Source: Erwinia piriflorinigrans CFBP 5888 (GTDB lineage Bacteria > Pseudomonadota > Gammaproteobacteria > Enterobacterales > Enterobacteriaceae). From it: 64,000 nucleotides of DNA. The notes under the pieces are model-generated. The model ran no database searches, was not told the origin of the DNA, and worked only from the letters and a program-made list of their open reading frames with translations. This document shows positions 50,752 to 59,210 of this stretch, one piece after another. Both the position numbers and the translations under genes were made by a program. The stretch covers positions 186,001 through 250,000 of the forward strand of contig NZ_CAHS01000006.1 of NCBI RefSeq assembly GCF_001050515.1. Direction: 5' to 3'. The stretch's first letter is position 1. Each line of letters starts with the position of its first letter.

Positions 50752-52293
50752 ATGACCGCGAACAGTTATCTGGAGTATTTTCTCGTCCTGTTTGGCTGGG
50801 TTATGAACAATGCCATGTGGAGCATCCTCGGCAGCACCGGGCTGTTTGCCCTGCCGCTGGTGTTTAAGGTGCTGGGCGTCTGGCTGAAGGTCAGGGAAGA
50901 GGGGGCCGACGAAGGCAACAAGGGGCTGCTTGCGCTGCCGCGCATCGAGCACGCTATTTACGTTTCGTTTCTGGTGATGCTGTTCTGCTGCATTCCGCTG
51001 CTGCCGGTCGATATCAGCACCATTAAGTTCGACAGTTCGCGCGCGAAGCAGTGCGGCGTCAGCGTCCCGACCCCGCTAAACTCCGGCTATAAGGGGCTTA
51101 TCAATGACTTTGACGGGCGCACCGCCGAAGTGCCGGTGTGGTGGTACCTGCTGCATTCCATGTCGAAAGGCACCACTCAGGCGATGATCGCCTCCATTCC
51201 CTGCGGCACCCAGCTGCGTCAGATGCGTTTCGACGTGCAGAACACCAGACTGCGCGATCCGGTGCTGTTGCAGGAGGTGCAGGAGTTTGCCGATCAGTGC
51301 TATTCACGGGCTTATTTCAGGCTGAAGAACAGCAACAGCCAGCTGAGCGATGCCACCATCAACGCGGTGGGCTGGATTGGCAGCAGCTACTTCCTGAACA
51401 CCGCCGGGTACTACGACGACTATACGGCGATGAAGCCGCGCAGCCAGTGGCCGTACGACAGCAGTCGCGACAGCGGTTACCCGGATACCGGTCAGGGCGG
51501 CTATCCCACCTGTAAAACCTGGTGGTCAGATGGGGAATCCGGACTGAGCAAGCGCGTGCTGGCCAACTTCAGCGACGGTACGCGCAGAGAGATGCAGCGT
51601 CAGTTTCCGGGAGCGCAGTGGGAGGAGCTGGCTATGCGCTGGCTGGTTAGCCCGCGTAACGCGGGGTTGTCGGGAGCGGGAACCACTTATGCGGTCGGTG
51701 GTAACGATACGAACTCGGGCCTGGCCGGAAATATCACGCGCCTGACGTCCACCATCGGGCTCGGCCTGAAACAGGCTGAAGCGCTGCCGGGGTTTGATGC
51801 GCTGAAGCAGGCTCTGCCGATGATACAGGCACTGTTGCAGATGATGATTATCACGGTGATACCGGTACTGATGATGTTCAGCGCCTATGAACCCAAAACG
51901 ATTGTAACCATCTCGTTTGCGCTATTTGCGTTGCAGTTCATCACCTTCTGGTGGGAACTGGCGGGCTGGCTCGACGACCGGCTAATCACCATTCTTTACG
52001 ACAATATGGCAGAGCAGGGGATCTCCAACAGCAGCGTGCCGTTTGCAGGGTTCTTCAGCTCCACGGCCGATGGTTGGATTATGAATCTTGTGTTGGGAAT
52101 GATGTATCTCGTTTTCCCAACTTTCTGGATTGGAATGCTAGGCTGGATTGGCGTTAATTTGGGAACCGCGATAAATACGGGGCTGGAAAAGGCGAGTTCT
52201 CAGTCTCAACAAGCTGGTGCAGAGGCTGGCAAGAATGCGCAGAAAATGGTAACGAGCAAAGTAGGAGGAACAATGAAAGGGAGCATCAAGTAA
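50752..52293 (+). CDS. traG: TraG N-terminal-domain protein of the mating apparatus
   Basis: The 513-residue polytopic protein has an N-terminal membrane part (SILGSTGLFALPLVFKVLGV), a large periplasmic loop with cysteines, and further helices (LLQMMIITVIPVLMMFS; IVTISFALFALQFITFWW). This is the TraG_N type found at the end of MPF-G operons, and not the VirD4-like TraG. It functions in mating-pair stabilisation or channel assembly. The last 25 residues are more polar and the codon use shifts to AT-richer near 52080-52293. Confidence 0.88.
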   Translation: MTANSYLEYFLVLFGWVMNNAMWSILGSTGLFALPLVFKVLGVWLKVREEGADEGNKGLLALPRIEHAIYVSFLVMLFCCIPLLPVDISTIKFDSSRAKQCGVSVPTPLNSGYKGLINDFDGRTAEVPVWWYLLHSMSKGTTQAMIASIPCGTQLRQMRFDVQNTRLRDPVLLQEVQEFADQCYSRAYFRLKNSNSQLSDATINAVGWIGSSYFLNTAGYYDDYTAMKPRSQWPYDSSRDSGYPDTGQGGYPTCKTWWSDGESGLSKRVLANFSDGTRREMQRQFPGAQWEELAMRWLVSPRNAGLSGAGTTYAVGGNDTNSGLAGNITRLTSTIGLGLKQAEALPGFDALKQALPMIQALLQMMIITVIPVLMMFSAYEPKTIVTISFALFALQFITFWWELAGWLDDRLITILYDNMAEQGISNSSVPFAGFFSSTADGWIMNLVLGMMYLVFPTFWIGMLGWIGVNLGTAINTGLEKASSQSQQAGAEAGKNAQKMVTSKVGGTMKGSIK

Positions 52294-52337
52294 TATAGAT
52301 TTTAAGATGAACTGCAAGGTATAAATTGTATTAGTTC

Positions 52338-52377
52338 AGGTATAACCCTGATACCTCTGTGGTTCAGGGTTATACCT
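52338..52377. terminator. Perfect 13-bp inverted repeat at the end of the transfer block
   Basis: AGGTATAACCCTG (52338-52350) and CAGGGTTATACCT (52365-52377) are exact complements with a 14-base loop. It lies 45 bases after traG and ahead of a minus-strand gene, so it is most likely a bidirectional terminator. No U-run is present. Confidence 0.6.
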
Positions 52378-52584
52378 AATCTGACAGACAGCTTTGTGCA
52401 AGGAGTGGACATTACAAACATTCTGAGTGGTAATCAATGGGGAGCGTAGGGATGAGGGTGAGTAATAATACTTGAAACATCTTATCTTTAGGTATGTTGG
52501 AACTCCATGATTGGTTGGTTTCATGGAGTTGGTCGTTCAATCCAATAAGATTATATTTTTACAGCAATTGCGATTTATGAATTA

Positions 52585-53646
52585 TTATTTTTTATTGAAA
52601 GTGAAAAACTCCCATCGACTTCCATTAAATATGGCTGTGGAAAAATTTTCTTCATCATAGTTGTAATGCCTCATCTTAGATATAGGGCTTTTTTCTTCGG
52701 CATGATAATAATAATTAACCAAACCTAATCTTGCGGTGGAATCCCAAAAGGATCCCGTGATGCTGCTTGCCCATGAGAACGTATAGAAAATAAGACAGAC
52801 GAACATAGGTGATGATAAAATTCTAAAAAATAGAACTCTAGAGTTTAATAAGACCAATTCGGATGAAGTGAGCTTTTCAATTCTCTTTCCTGTCCTCATT
52901 CTTACTGACAAGTTCGCCAGCTTTTTAAATTTATTTCTTAGAAAGTTTTCCTTAATGGGAGTAAGCAAAGACATTAAGGCTATTCCAATAAATTCAGGAA
53001 TGACAATCACCAATGAAAAAATACCCATAAGGATTAGATAAGCAAGCGGCGTGAAGAAAATGCTAACTATATTAGTAAAGTCACTGAAGAATTTAGGGTC
53101 GAGATCTGTAGTAATATAAGTCCAACGCCGAGCCAAATAATGGGTAATGACAAATGACAATGCTGCTAACAACGTTATTATGGTCTTTCCTAATAGCCCT
53201 GACCATATTTTCTTAAAGATATAGATGGAGCGATTATATATATCAATTGCAAAGGAAATACTCATTACCACAAAAGAAAATCCCGTTAGGAAGAAATAAT
53301 CGTCACCGAATAAAATCTGGCCGAGTAAAAAAAACATAAATGCCAAAGAGCCAATATATAAAACAAATCTATTGATTGGAGTGAGCTTATAGTACCTCCT
53401 TATATCCACTACCAAACGCCAACTTTTCATCTTGAAATGTTTGCAAGCCCTTGGGTATAAAATTGCAGCAGATATTGCTAACGGAACTGACACCCACATA
53501 ACAGCTAAGGCTATGAATACTGGTTGAATTACGGCCATAAACTTCATGCTTTTAAATGAAATCATGTTTATGAATGTCAGGGCCAAACAAAGCAAAATCA
53601 ATTTAAAGAATATTCTGCTAAGTAGTTTATTTAGTTTATAAGGCAC
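52585..53646 (-). CDS. Unrecognised multi-pass membrane protein (cargo)
   Basis: The 353-residue protein has about eight hydrophobic segments (for example FFKLILLCLALTFINMI; FVLYIGSLAFMFFLLGQILF; FVCLIFYTFSWASSI) and a basic loop (RNKFKKLANLSVRMRTGKR). The start is a GTG without a clear ribosome binding site; internal ATGs are possible. The very AT-rich composition marks transfer from another source. No family recognised; it stands alone with 199 bases to the next gene. Confidence 0.7.
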   Translation of the reverse strand: MPYKLNKLLSRIFFKLILLCLALTFINMISFKSMKFMAVIQPVFIALAVMWVSVPLAISAAILYPRACKHFKMKSWRLVVDIRRYYKLTPINRFVLYIGSLAFMFFLLGQILFGDDYFFLTGFSFVVMSISFAIDIYNRSIYIFKKIWSGLLGKTIITLLAALSFVITHYLARRWTYITTDLDPKFFSDFTNIVSIFFTPLAYLILMGIFSLVIVIPEFIGIALMSLLTPIKENFLRNKFKKLANLSVRMRTGKRIEKLTSSELVLLNSRVLFFRILSSPMFVCLIFYTFSWASSITGSFWDSTARLGLVNYYYHAEEKSPISKMRHYNYDEENFSTAIFNGSRWEFFTFNKK

Positions 53647-53845
53647 GGTCGAAATCTCACTTTATCAAACAGTATCATTAAGATAGCCATTAAAATTTTA
53701 TGAAAAAAGCATAACGAACAACAGGTTGGACTAATACATCCGATTCTACTAATAACACACCTGACATTCGCTTTTGGCAACCATGTGCTAAGTGAACGCT
53801 TGAGGTAGGCATGTACAATCCATTTTAAAGCAGAATATTTTTGAT

Positions 53846-54838
53846 TTACAACGCACTATCATCTAAAGGAATATTAAAATCCACTCCAGAGATATTAAGA
53901 ACCACCTCATTTCCGTTAATGGATATAAAGTCAGCATCATTTGATGGGAGTAAGTCTTGAGAGTCTCTGGCTCCCTTAATTGTTCCATAAGTCGTATTAA
54001 AAGCAACCCCTTCTGCGATTGCGTATGAGTATCCGTCATACCCCTGTCCATATAACCCATCGACTCCCTTAGGATAATTAACATAGAGTTGCTTATTATA
54101 TTTGGGTTTAAATGTGCTGATAACGGCTTTTTCTGCGTCAGCTATTATTCTATGATAATCAATTGTAAAATTAAAATCTTCATCATCAAAATCGTCTCCT
54201 GCGCCAAAGACAGTTATGGTAAGCGGTTCTATTTCAAAAAAAAGTAGGTAAGTTTCATCACTGACCCTAGCGCCGGGCGATCGCTGCTCTTCTGCGGCCA
54301 AAATATTCATACGCGCAGTATGGCCTTTAGCAATTAATCTACTATAACTATCTTGATTTTTCTTAGCGATTCCTACGTAAAGCAAGTCAAAAGTCATCAT
54401 TTCAAGAAAGTTATCGAAACCACTGACTAAATTTTCATTTCTCCCTCGCCTCATGAGCAGTTCGTCCGGTGTAGTAGCAAATACCAGTTCATCTTCAAGA
54501 AATATCCGCAAATAGTCATTATTACATTTAAGTTTAAGGTCGAAGCTCGTGTTAGCTGATGTGGTACGGAAGAAATGCATTTTTTGAATGTGAATTAGCC
54601 CATTAGACAAAAGGCCAGAGTCTAGTGTTATTTCAATCTTGATTGCACTATTAACTGATAAACCAACATTACCAAAGCTAGCTTTCGGTCTTCCGCAGAT
54701 CATATAAAAATGACTTTGACCCAGGATTCTTATAATTTCCTTATCGTCATTATTAATATTAGCTGCCATTGTATTTGAAACTGGCGGTGCAACAAGAGTA
54801 AGGTAGGCGCTACATGCTTTTCTGTCGTGAGTTGTCAT
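53846..54838 (-). CDS. Unrecognised cargo protein with a GIY-YIG-like pattern
   Basis: The 330-residue protein has an N-terminal beta-rich part of about 130 residues. After that, FDLLYVGIAKKNQDSYSRL and much later DAEKAVISTFKPKYNKQLY recall the start (YVG-A) and the Glu helix with FKPxYN ending of GIY-YIG-type nucleases. A GYDGYSYAIAEGVAFN region follows. The GIY triad itself is not intact, so the fold assignment is tentative. GAAGATAAC precedes the ATG. Confidence 0.65.
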   Translation of the reverse strand: MTTHDRKACSAYLTLVAPPVSNTMAANINNDDKEIIRILGQSHFYMICGRPKASFGNVGLSVNSAIKIEITLDSGLLSNGLIHIQKMHFFRTTSANTSFDLKLKCNNDYLRIFLEDELVFATTPDELLMRRGRNENLVSGFDNFLEMMTFDLLYVGIAKKNQDSYSRLIAKGHTARMNILAAEEQRSPGARVSDETYLLFFEIEPLTITVFGAGDDFDDEDFNFTIDYHRIIADAEKAVISTFKPKYNKQLYVNYPKGVDGLYGQGYDGYSYAIAEGVAFNTTYGTIKGARDSQDLLPSNDADFISINGNEVVLNISGVDFNIPLDDSAL

Positions 54839-55044
54839 AAGTTATCTTCATAAGCTAAGTAAAAGTTGGGTTTTGTCACCCTAAACTGTACTTTTTTGGC
54901 AGATTTAGCAATCGTATAAGCATGTATTGGTGATAGGGTTACAACGTCCGCTTCTCGCTCACACCAGACTGTCCGATTTAATTGCGTGTTGCCCTGGAAT
55001 ACTGTCAGGTCAAGTCTGGGCTAATACAGATAAATTCATGCAGT

Positions 55045-55338
55045 TCATCTATTGTTTTGCCATTCCCTGTCTTGCTCCACCCACTGTTCTCTTTCTGCTT
55101 CCCAACGTTTTCTCCACTCCTCATTTTCTTCGTTACGTTCCCGCTGCTTAGGAGTCAGAATGGACGCCAAGCCAGTGAGAATAACCGCACCACAATCGTG
55201 GGTGGCGCTGGGTAATGTAACGGGTTCCTGAATCTTACGCTCCAGCTTGGATTCATCTTGGGTAATGTTGCGGCGTTTACTGGCGAATCGGGCAAGAGTA
55301 CTGCTCAGGTCATCCGTTTTAAATCCATCTTCGATCAT
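55045..55338 (-). CDS. Small charged protein, unrecognised
   Basis: The 97-residue ORF is supported by AAGGAG nine bases before its ATG. The middle has a hydrophobic patch (CGAVILTGLASIL), and the last 35 residues are a Trp/Glu/Arg-rich helix (EENEEWRKRWEAEREQW), probably a coiled coil. The overlapping plus-strand frames lack start signals. Possibly a small regulator or anti-toxin-like protein; no homology seen by eye. Confidence 0.6.
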   Translation of the reverse strand: MIEDGFKTDDLSSTLARFASKRRNITQDESKLERKIQEPVTLPSATHDCGAVILTGLASILTPKQRERNEENEEWRKRWEAEREQWVEQDREWQNNR

Positions 55339-55793
55339 AGTAAAATCTCCTTAAATCATTGATTGCAAAAACTCGTCATCAATGCCCCGTTGGCTGGGTG
55401 TGGCTGGCAGACTTTCTACCCCATGTTTTGTGTCACCAGGTTACTAAATTTCACTGGTACTGGCAAATTTTTGAACGATTAAGGGCTGTAACCCTCTGGA
55501 TATATTATCTAAGAACATAATAATCTAGTGATAATTCAGCCAGGTTACTATACTTACTAGTCCGGCAGGATGGAGAGCTTCTTTTCATGGCTTGTCACCT
55601 TGTTTTTTTAAGCAGTAGCAACTTTAATTCTGCGGAGTATCAGCAAATTTTGTAATGGTCAAAAATTATTGAAGGTATACTATGATGTCAGGTATTAAAA
55701 CTTATTGTTAGTAAGTTTGATTGTTGTTGGTTGATTTTTTTAAATTATATTTTCGCTGCTTTAGATTATTTATCTTGAAATGGAGGTTTGTAA
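55339..55793. other. AT-rich gap without a gene
   Basis: No convincing ORF. The 11-base sequence CCAGGTTACTA occurs twice (near 55438 and 55538), about 100 bases apart. TATACT near 55677 could be a -10 element for the gene at 55794, but no matching -35 stands out. Confidence 0.4.
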
Positions 55794-56408
55794 ATGCAAG
55801 GTCGTTATGCTGATGATTTTTTTCGTGCCGCTTCTTTTACTAAAGAATTAGGGTGCGACTGTCTTGATATGGTGGTAAGCGATAATTATTTTCTGGGAAT
55901 CGAAGAGAATAGAACTAAGGTAATTAATGAAGTTATTGGTCGTTACACAAAAAAATATGGGTTTCCTACTCTTGATGGATTCCTTGCGCAGTGTGTGAGG
56001 GCCAGTTTTCATTTGCGGCCCATTTTTTCCGATGTTATAGGGAAAGAGTGCGCACTAACTTTTGGTTATATAAAGATTGATGAAAGTCACTATTATAAAC
56101 AAGACCTCGATTTCTACAGGAACAAGTTGAAAAATAATGTATCGGGTATGGTTAATATACATGCGTGGTTAACTTTACCATCAATGGAAGTAGTGGATTT
56201 CACGATCTGCACTACCCGTCTGGTAGCTCTGCTAAAAGAACAAAATCTTAGCCCATCAGATTACAATGATAAATTAACATCCTCAAAAGATTTTGGTAAT
56301 GTAGTCGCTGGTGATGGTAATAATCCGGTAGGTACAGGTTTGAGTTATTACCCTCAAGTTATTGGCGATGACTATGCATTTAAATCAGGGCTTATCAAGA
56401 TCTCATAG
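55794..56408 (+). CDS. Unrecognised protein with a papain/transglutaminase-like pattern
   Basis: The 204-residue protein follows a good GGAGG at proper distance. After a helical N-terminus come FSDVIGKECALTFGYI and then NIHAWLTLPSMEVVDFT; Cys, later His-Ala-Trp, then Asp is the order of catalytic residues in papain- and transglutaminase-like enzymes. The end is Gly-rich (GDGNNPVGTGLSYYPQVIG). This is pattern recognition only; it could be an unrelated fold. AT-rich, no partner gene adjacent. Confidence 0.65.
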   Translation: MQGRYADDFFRAASFTKELGCDCLDMVVSDNYFLGIEENRTKVINEVIGRYTKKYGFPTLDGFLAQCVRASFHLRPIFSDVIGKECALTFGYIKIDESHYYKQDLDFYRNKLKNNVSGMVNIHAWLTLPSMEVVDFTICTTRLVALLKEQNLSPSDYNDKLTSSKDFGNVVAGDGNNPVGTGLSYYPQVIGDDYAFKSGLIKIS

Positions 56409-56668
56409 ACCTAATTTAGTTGGGTCGTGAGCCCATAAGTAATGTATCAATGAGGCATTGATGATGTCATTGCCTCGGGATTTTAAGTTATTTGCGTTAA
56501 TTTAATTCTGTTAAAGATAACGCTCCCGTCAAAAATTAAGCATACTCTTATTAGTTATGATTTTCTAAAAACATTCACCTTGAAGCCTTATGTAGCGCCA
56601 GTTTCTTTCAAAAATATAAGATTTGTTGAAAAAAAACACGATCCGATCTAATATCGCCCTGTTGTAAC

Positions 56669-56820
56669 GTTGCACTAAGCAACATGCCAATGTTCCGGTG
56701 ATTTGAGAGGAACGCCTTCGGGTAATCACATGCCAATGCCGCCATAACCTGAGAGACGGCGCTTTCGGGCGGTAACTTCGTTTAACCTTTGAAAACGAAG
56801 ATCGTACAGCGATTAAGGTC
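56669..56820 (+). ncRNA. STAXI-like triple pseudoknot repeat, copy 2
   Basis: Same architecture as at 6631 but with changes on both sides of stems: the opening hairpin is GTTGC/GCAAC instead of GTTGTC/GACAAC, and the third pseudoknot uses CTTCGTTT with AAACGAAG. The first pseudoknot (GTTCC/GGAAC with GTGATT/AATCAC and the CTTCGG hairpin) is unchanged. Double-sided changes argue that the pairings matter. It lies upstream of the integrase-like gene. Confidence 0.75.
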
Positions 56821-57438
56821 CTTTCCACTGTTTCAGCCAGCTACTGGCCTGCCACTGATTACGGGTTTCGCCCGTCTCCGTTTTACTTTTCACTTTGATT
56901 TGACGCTGAAGGCCGGTTGCGAACTTTGCGGCGTGGGTATGACCATTTGGCACATTTGGGCATCTTCCACGACGGCATTGAGAGCAGAGGAGCGCGGCGT
57001 CACTTGTGTACGAGTGAAACGAGTACCAAGTGACGCGCGCAGCGCATAACTGGCAGAGCTTACGCACTGCCGCTTCAACGACAGTTTTACCAACTGACCA
57101 ACACGTACTGAAGGGTTTAAACCACCACAAAGACGTCTTCCCAAACATATTCGTTTGTTTATCAACTTGGTGTTCTGTCCGTCATAACGGCTCAGAACCT
57201 CACTATCTAAGGAGAAAATCGGCACGACATCGATGGCGACACCAGCTTGCTGGTGTGTGGAGGCAGTCTGATTCATTTCAGCCCGGCGCAAGCCGCGAAC
57301 AGGTCAGAGACCTGGGGAGCCTCGCAATAACTCAACATTTCGCCGCCCCGATGCACAGATGTCTGCCGTGACGCAGGAAGCGCAAAATCAACCGTGCCGT
57401 CGGGGTGAAATTTCATCGTCTGTTGTTAATTCGCAGCC
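56821..57438 (+). other. Hairpin-rich non-coding region before the integrase-like gene
   Basis: No credible gene covers these 0.6 kb; the frames present on both strands have no ribosome binding sites and odd composition. Perfect or near-perfect stems are frequent: GCGTCACTTG (56997) with CAAGTGACGC (57027), ACACCAGC with GCTGGTGT (57239-57256), CAGGTC with GACCTG (57300-57315). Possible uses are a long 5' UTR, a structured RNA, or single-strand DNA structures such as a priming site or promoter active on the transferred strand. Confidence 0.5.
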
Positions 57439-57484
57439 GGTGACAGCGCTTTTCCGTTCACGCAGACGGAAAAGCGCTGTCACC
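57439..57484. repeat. Perfect 19-bp inverted repeat ahead of the integrase-like gene
   Basis: The arms GGTGACAGCGCTTTTCCGT (57439-57457) and its exact complement (57466-57484) flank an eight-base loop. The repeat ends 20 bases before the GTG start at 57505. It could act as an attenuator, an operator for the recombinase itself, or an element recognised on single-stranded DNA. Confidence 0.85.
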
Positions 57485-57504
57485 TGTTTGAGTGGAGGGT
57501 AATT

Positions 57505-58389
57505 GTGGCAAAACTGAATAAAAATTTGATGACGCTGGCAAGGCAGGCCGGCGGAAGTTTTAAAACCGTCTCCGATCGCATGAAAATAGCTGACCGTTTT
57601 GCTGAACGGTTGCTAAAGCTTAATATTCAGATAAGGGACGTGAAAAATATCAAAACCGGCCACGTTGAATTATATATTCGCAGTCGGCTTACTGAGAATA
57701 TCTCTAAACGAACGCTACAAAATGAGATGGCCGCCATCCGTGCTTTACTGCGCGTTGCCGGAAAAACCTTTATGGCAGATCCCTCACATGAAAAACTGAG
57801 CAATGAAGCGCTTAATATTTCAGGTACAAGCCGTGACGGGACAAAAGTTGCTATTACGGATGATTATTACCGCCAGGTTCTTTCTTCAGCAGAGGAAAAA
57901 GATAAAGGCGTTGCTTGTGCCATAAGATTATCCCGTCTTTTAGGGTTGAGAACGGAAGAAGCGGTGCAGTCTGTAAAGTCACTGCGAACATGGCAAAAGA
58001 ACCTCGACAATAACGAGGGGAAAGTTCGTATCGTTTTTGGTACGAAAGGTGGTCGTGCAAGAGATACGACCATCATAAAGAGAGAAGAAACCATTCAGGC
58101 AATCAGGCAGGCTATACAATATGCTGAAGAAAATAACGGCCGCTTAATGAATAAGTCGTCATTACATCTCGCCATTGAGCGATACAGAAATATCGCACGC
58201 GATGCCGGTCTGGTGGGCGAATTTGCACCGCACAGCATGCGCTATGCCTATACGCAGGATGTGACCGCATTTCACCTTAATAAAGGGTTCAGTCTTAAAG
58301 AAGCGCAGGCGCTGGCATCTATGGATTTAGGTCATGGCGACGGAAGAGGGCATTATGTCGCGCGCGTTTATAATAAGACCAAAAATTAG
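57505..58389 (+). CDS. Tyrosine recombinase/XerDC-like integrase-domain protein
   Basis: The 294-residue protein has a SAM-like core-binding N-terminus (about 1-100) and a catalytic domain with Arg in RLLGLRTEEAV, Lys in FGTKGGRARD, His-x-x-Arg in PHSMRYAYTQ, a second His region in DLGHGDGRGHY and the nucleophile candidate Tyr in VARVYNK. This fits the integrase family that gives STAXI its X and I. It starts with GTG after GGAGGG. It is probably not the element's main integrase, which lies near an att site outside this window. Confidence 0.85.
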   Translation: MAKLNKNLMTLARQAGGSFKTVSDRMKIADRFAERLLKLNIQIRDVKNIKTGHVELYIRSRLTENISKRTLQNEMAAIRALLRVAGKTFMADPSHEKLSNEALNISGTSRDGTKVAITDDYYRQVLSSAEEKDKGVACAIRLSRLLGLRTEEAVQSVKSLRTWQKNLDNNEGKVRIVFGTKGGRARDTTIIKREETIQAIRQAIQYAEENNGRLMNKSSLHLAIERYRNIARDAGLVGEFAPHSMRYAYTQDVTAFHLNKGFSLKEAQALASMDLGHGDGRGHYVARVYNKTKN

Positions 58390-58487
58390 TGTTAAAATAT
58401 CTGTCCCACGGGCCATTATTATTGATTAATTTTTTTCGTCGGGGCTTGATGTAACGTAAAACCTGAAGTACGATAATTTTGCTAACC

Positions 58488-58640
58488 GTTGTCATCATGA
58501 CAACTGCCAATGTTCCGGTGATTTGAGAGGAACGCCTTCGGGTAATCACATGCCAATGCCATCATAACCTGAGAGATGGCGCTTTAGAGCGGTTCAGCCT
58601 GTTTAACCTTTGAGAACAGGGACCCTTGCGGTTAAGGTCC
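58488..58640 (+). ncRNA. STAXI-like triple pseudoknot repeat, copy 3
   Basis: Opening hairpin GTTGTC/GACAAC; pseudoknot 1 GTTCC/GGAAC and GTGATT/AATCAC with the CTTCGG loop; pseudoknot 2 GCCATC/GATGGC and AACC/GGTT with a GCTTTAGAGC hairpin; pseudoknot 3 CCTGTT/AACAGG and AACC/GGTT. Each contains TGAGA between its halves. It follows the integrase-like gene and precedes the leading-region genes. Confidence 0.75.
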
Positions 58641-58670
58641 AGTCAACCTGCTTCCTGATTTATCTACATT

Positions 58671-58730
58671 CCCACGGGACAACGCTTCCCGTCATGGGTG
58701 GTTGTTTCCCTTACTCACGGAGATACCACC
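58671..58730 (+). promoter_or_regulatory. Two-hairpin leader of the 58731 gene
   Basis: Hairpin 1: CCCACGGGA with TCCCGTCATGGG (58671-58698). Hairpin 2: GGTGGT (58697-58702) with ACCACC (58725-58730), which touches the ATG and encloses the CGGAGA ribosome binding site in its loop. Confidence 0.6.
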
Positions 58731-59075
58731 ATGTTTTTACTCAATACTCTTCATTCTGTAGCCGTATTTACTGAACGCGCCGTCCGTCGTATTGCACCTG
58801 AAACACGTTTTTCAGGGTGGCTGTGTTGTTTCAGAAGTGACGCAGAAGCGTTATGTCTGATCGCTGATGAACTTGAACGCGCTGCAACCTACACCCGGCC
58901 TGAGCATAAGATGCTGGCTGAATTCAGCGTTTACCACGCGGCTTACTTCTTCGCAGATCGCCAGTATCACGGCATGATGAAACGCTGGCCCCGGGCATTG
59001 CTCATGTCACTGGCCAATAGCGGTTTACGCCTTGATGCCACGCAGTGGCAGGAAGGCTGTAACCAGGCGAGGTAG
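58731..59075 (+). CDS. Leading-region protein, unrecognised (114 residues)
   Basis: A soluble helical protein beginning MFLLNTLHSVAVFTERAVRR, with CLIADELERAATYTRPEHKM and several aromatic residues (YHAAYFFADRQYHGM). ATG 58731 is supported by CGGAG; an upstream GTG at 58698 lies within the leader hairpin. It is followed by other small genes, each with its own leader, so they are probably expressed separately. Similar small proteins are common in plasmid leading regions, none with a known function that I can assign. Confidence 0.7.
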   Translation: MFLLNTLHSVAVFTERAVRRIAPETRFSGWLCCFRSDAEALCLIADELERAATYTRPEHKMLAEFSVYHAAYFFADRQYHGMMKRWPRALLMSLANSGLRLDATQWQEGCNQAR

Positions 59076-59150
59076 TCGCAGATCGTGACGTCCGATCCTT
59101 CTTTCGGTGGCTGAGTTTGCGCCGAAAAATTCATTACAACATTTGTTTTA

Positions 59151-59210
59151 CCCACACCGGGACTTTGCTCCCGTCGGGCAGGGTTCCGTTTCCATATTGA
59201 GGAGCCTGCC
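59151..59210 (+). promoter_or_regulatory. Two-hairpin leader of the 59211 gene
   Basis: Hairpin 1: CCC-ACAC-CGGGA with TCCCG-TC-GGG (59151-59178). Hairpin 2: GGCAGG (59177-59182) with CCTGCC (59205-59210), ending directly at the ATG with the TGAGGAG ribosome binding site in the loop. Confidence 0.6.

Noticed and set aside
54927-55215. Plus-strand ORFs of 74 and 77 codons
   Set aside because: They partly overlap the minus-strand ORF at 55045-55338, which has a strong SD, and lack start signals themselves.
57030-57371. 113-codon plus-strand ORF and the 133-codon minus-strand ORF overlapping it
   Set aside because: Neither has a ribosome binding site. Both run through strong hairpins and their translations look random; better explained as structured non-coding DNA.
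57505-58389. This gene as the main ICE integrase
   Set aside because: It is internal, between leading-region features, with no att-like repeats or excisionase nearby, and it belongs to the shorter integrase-domain family.
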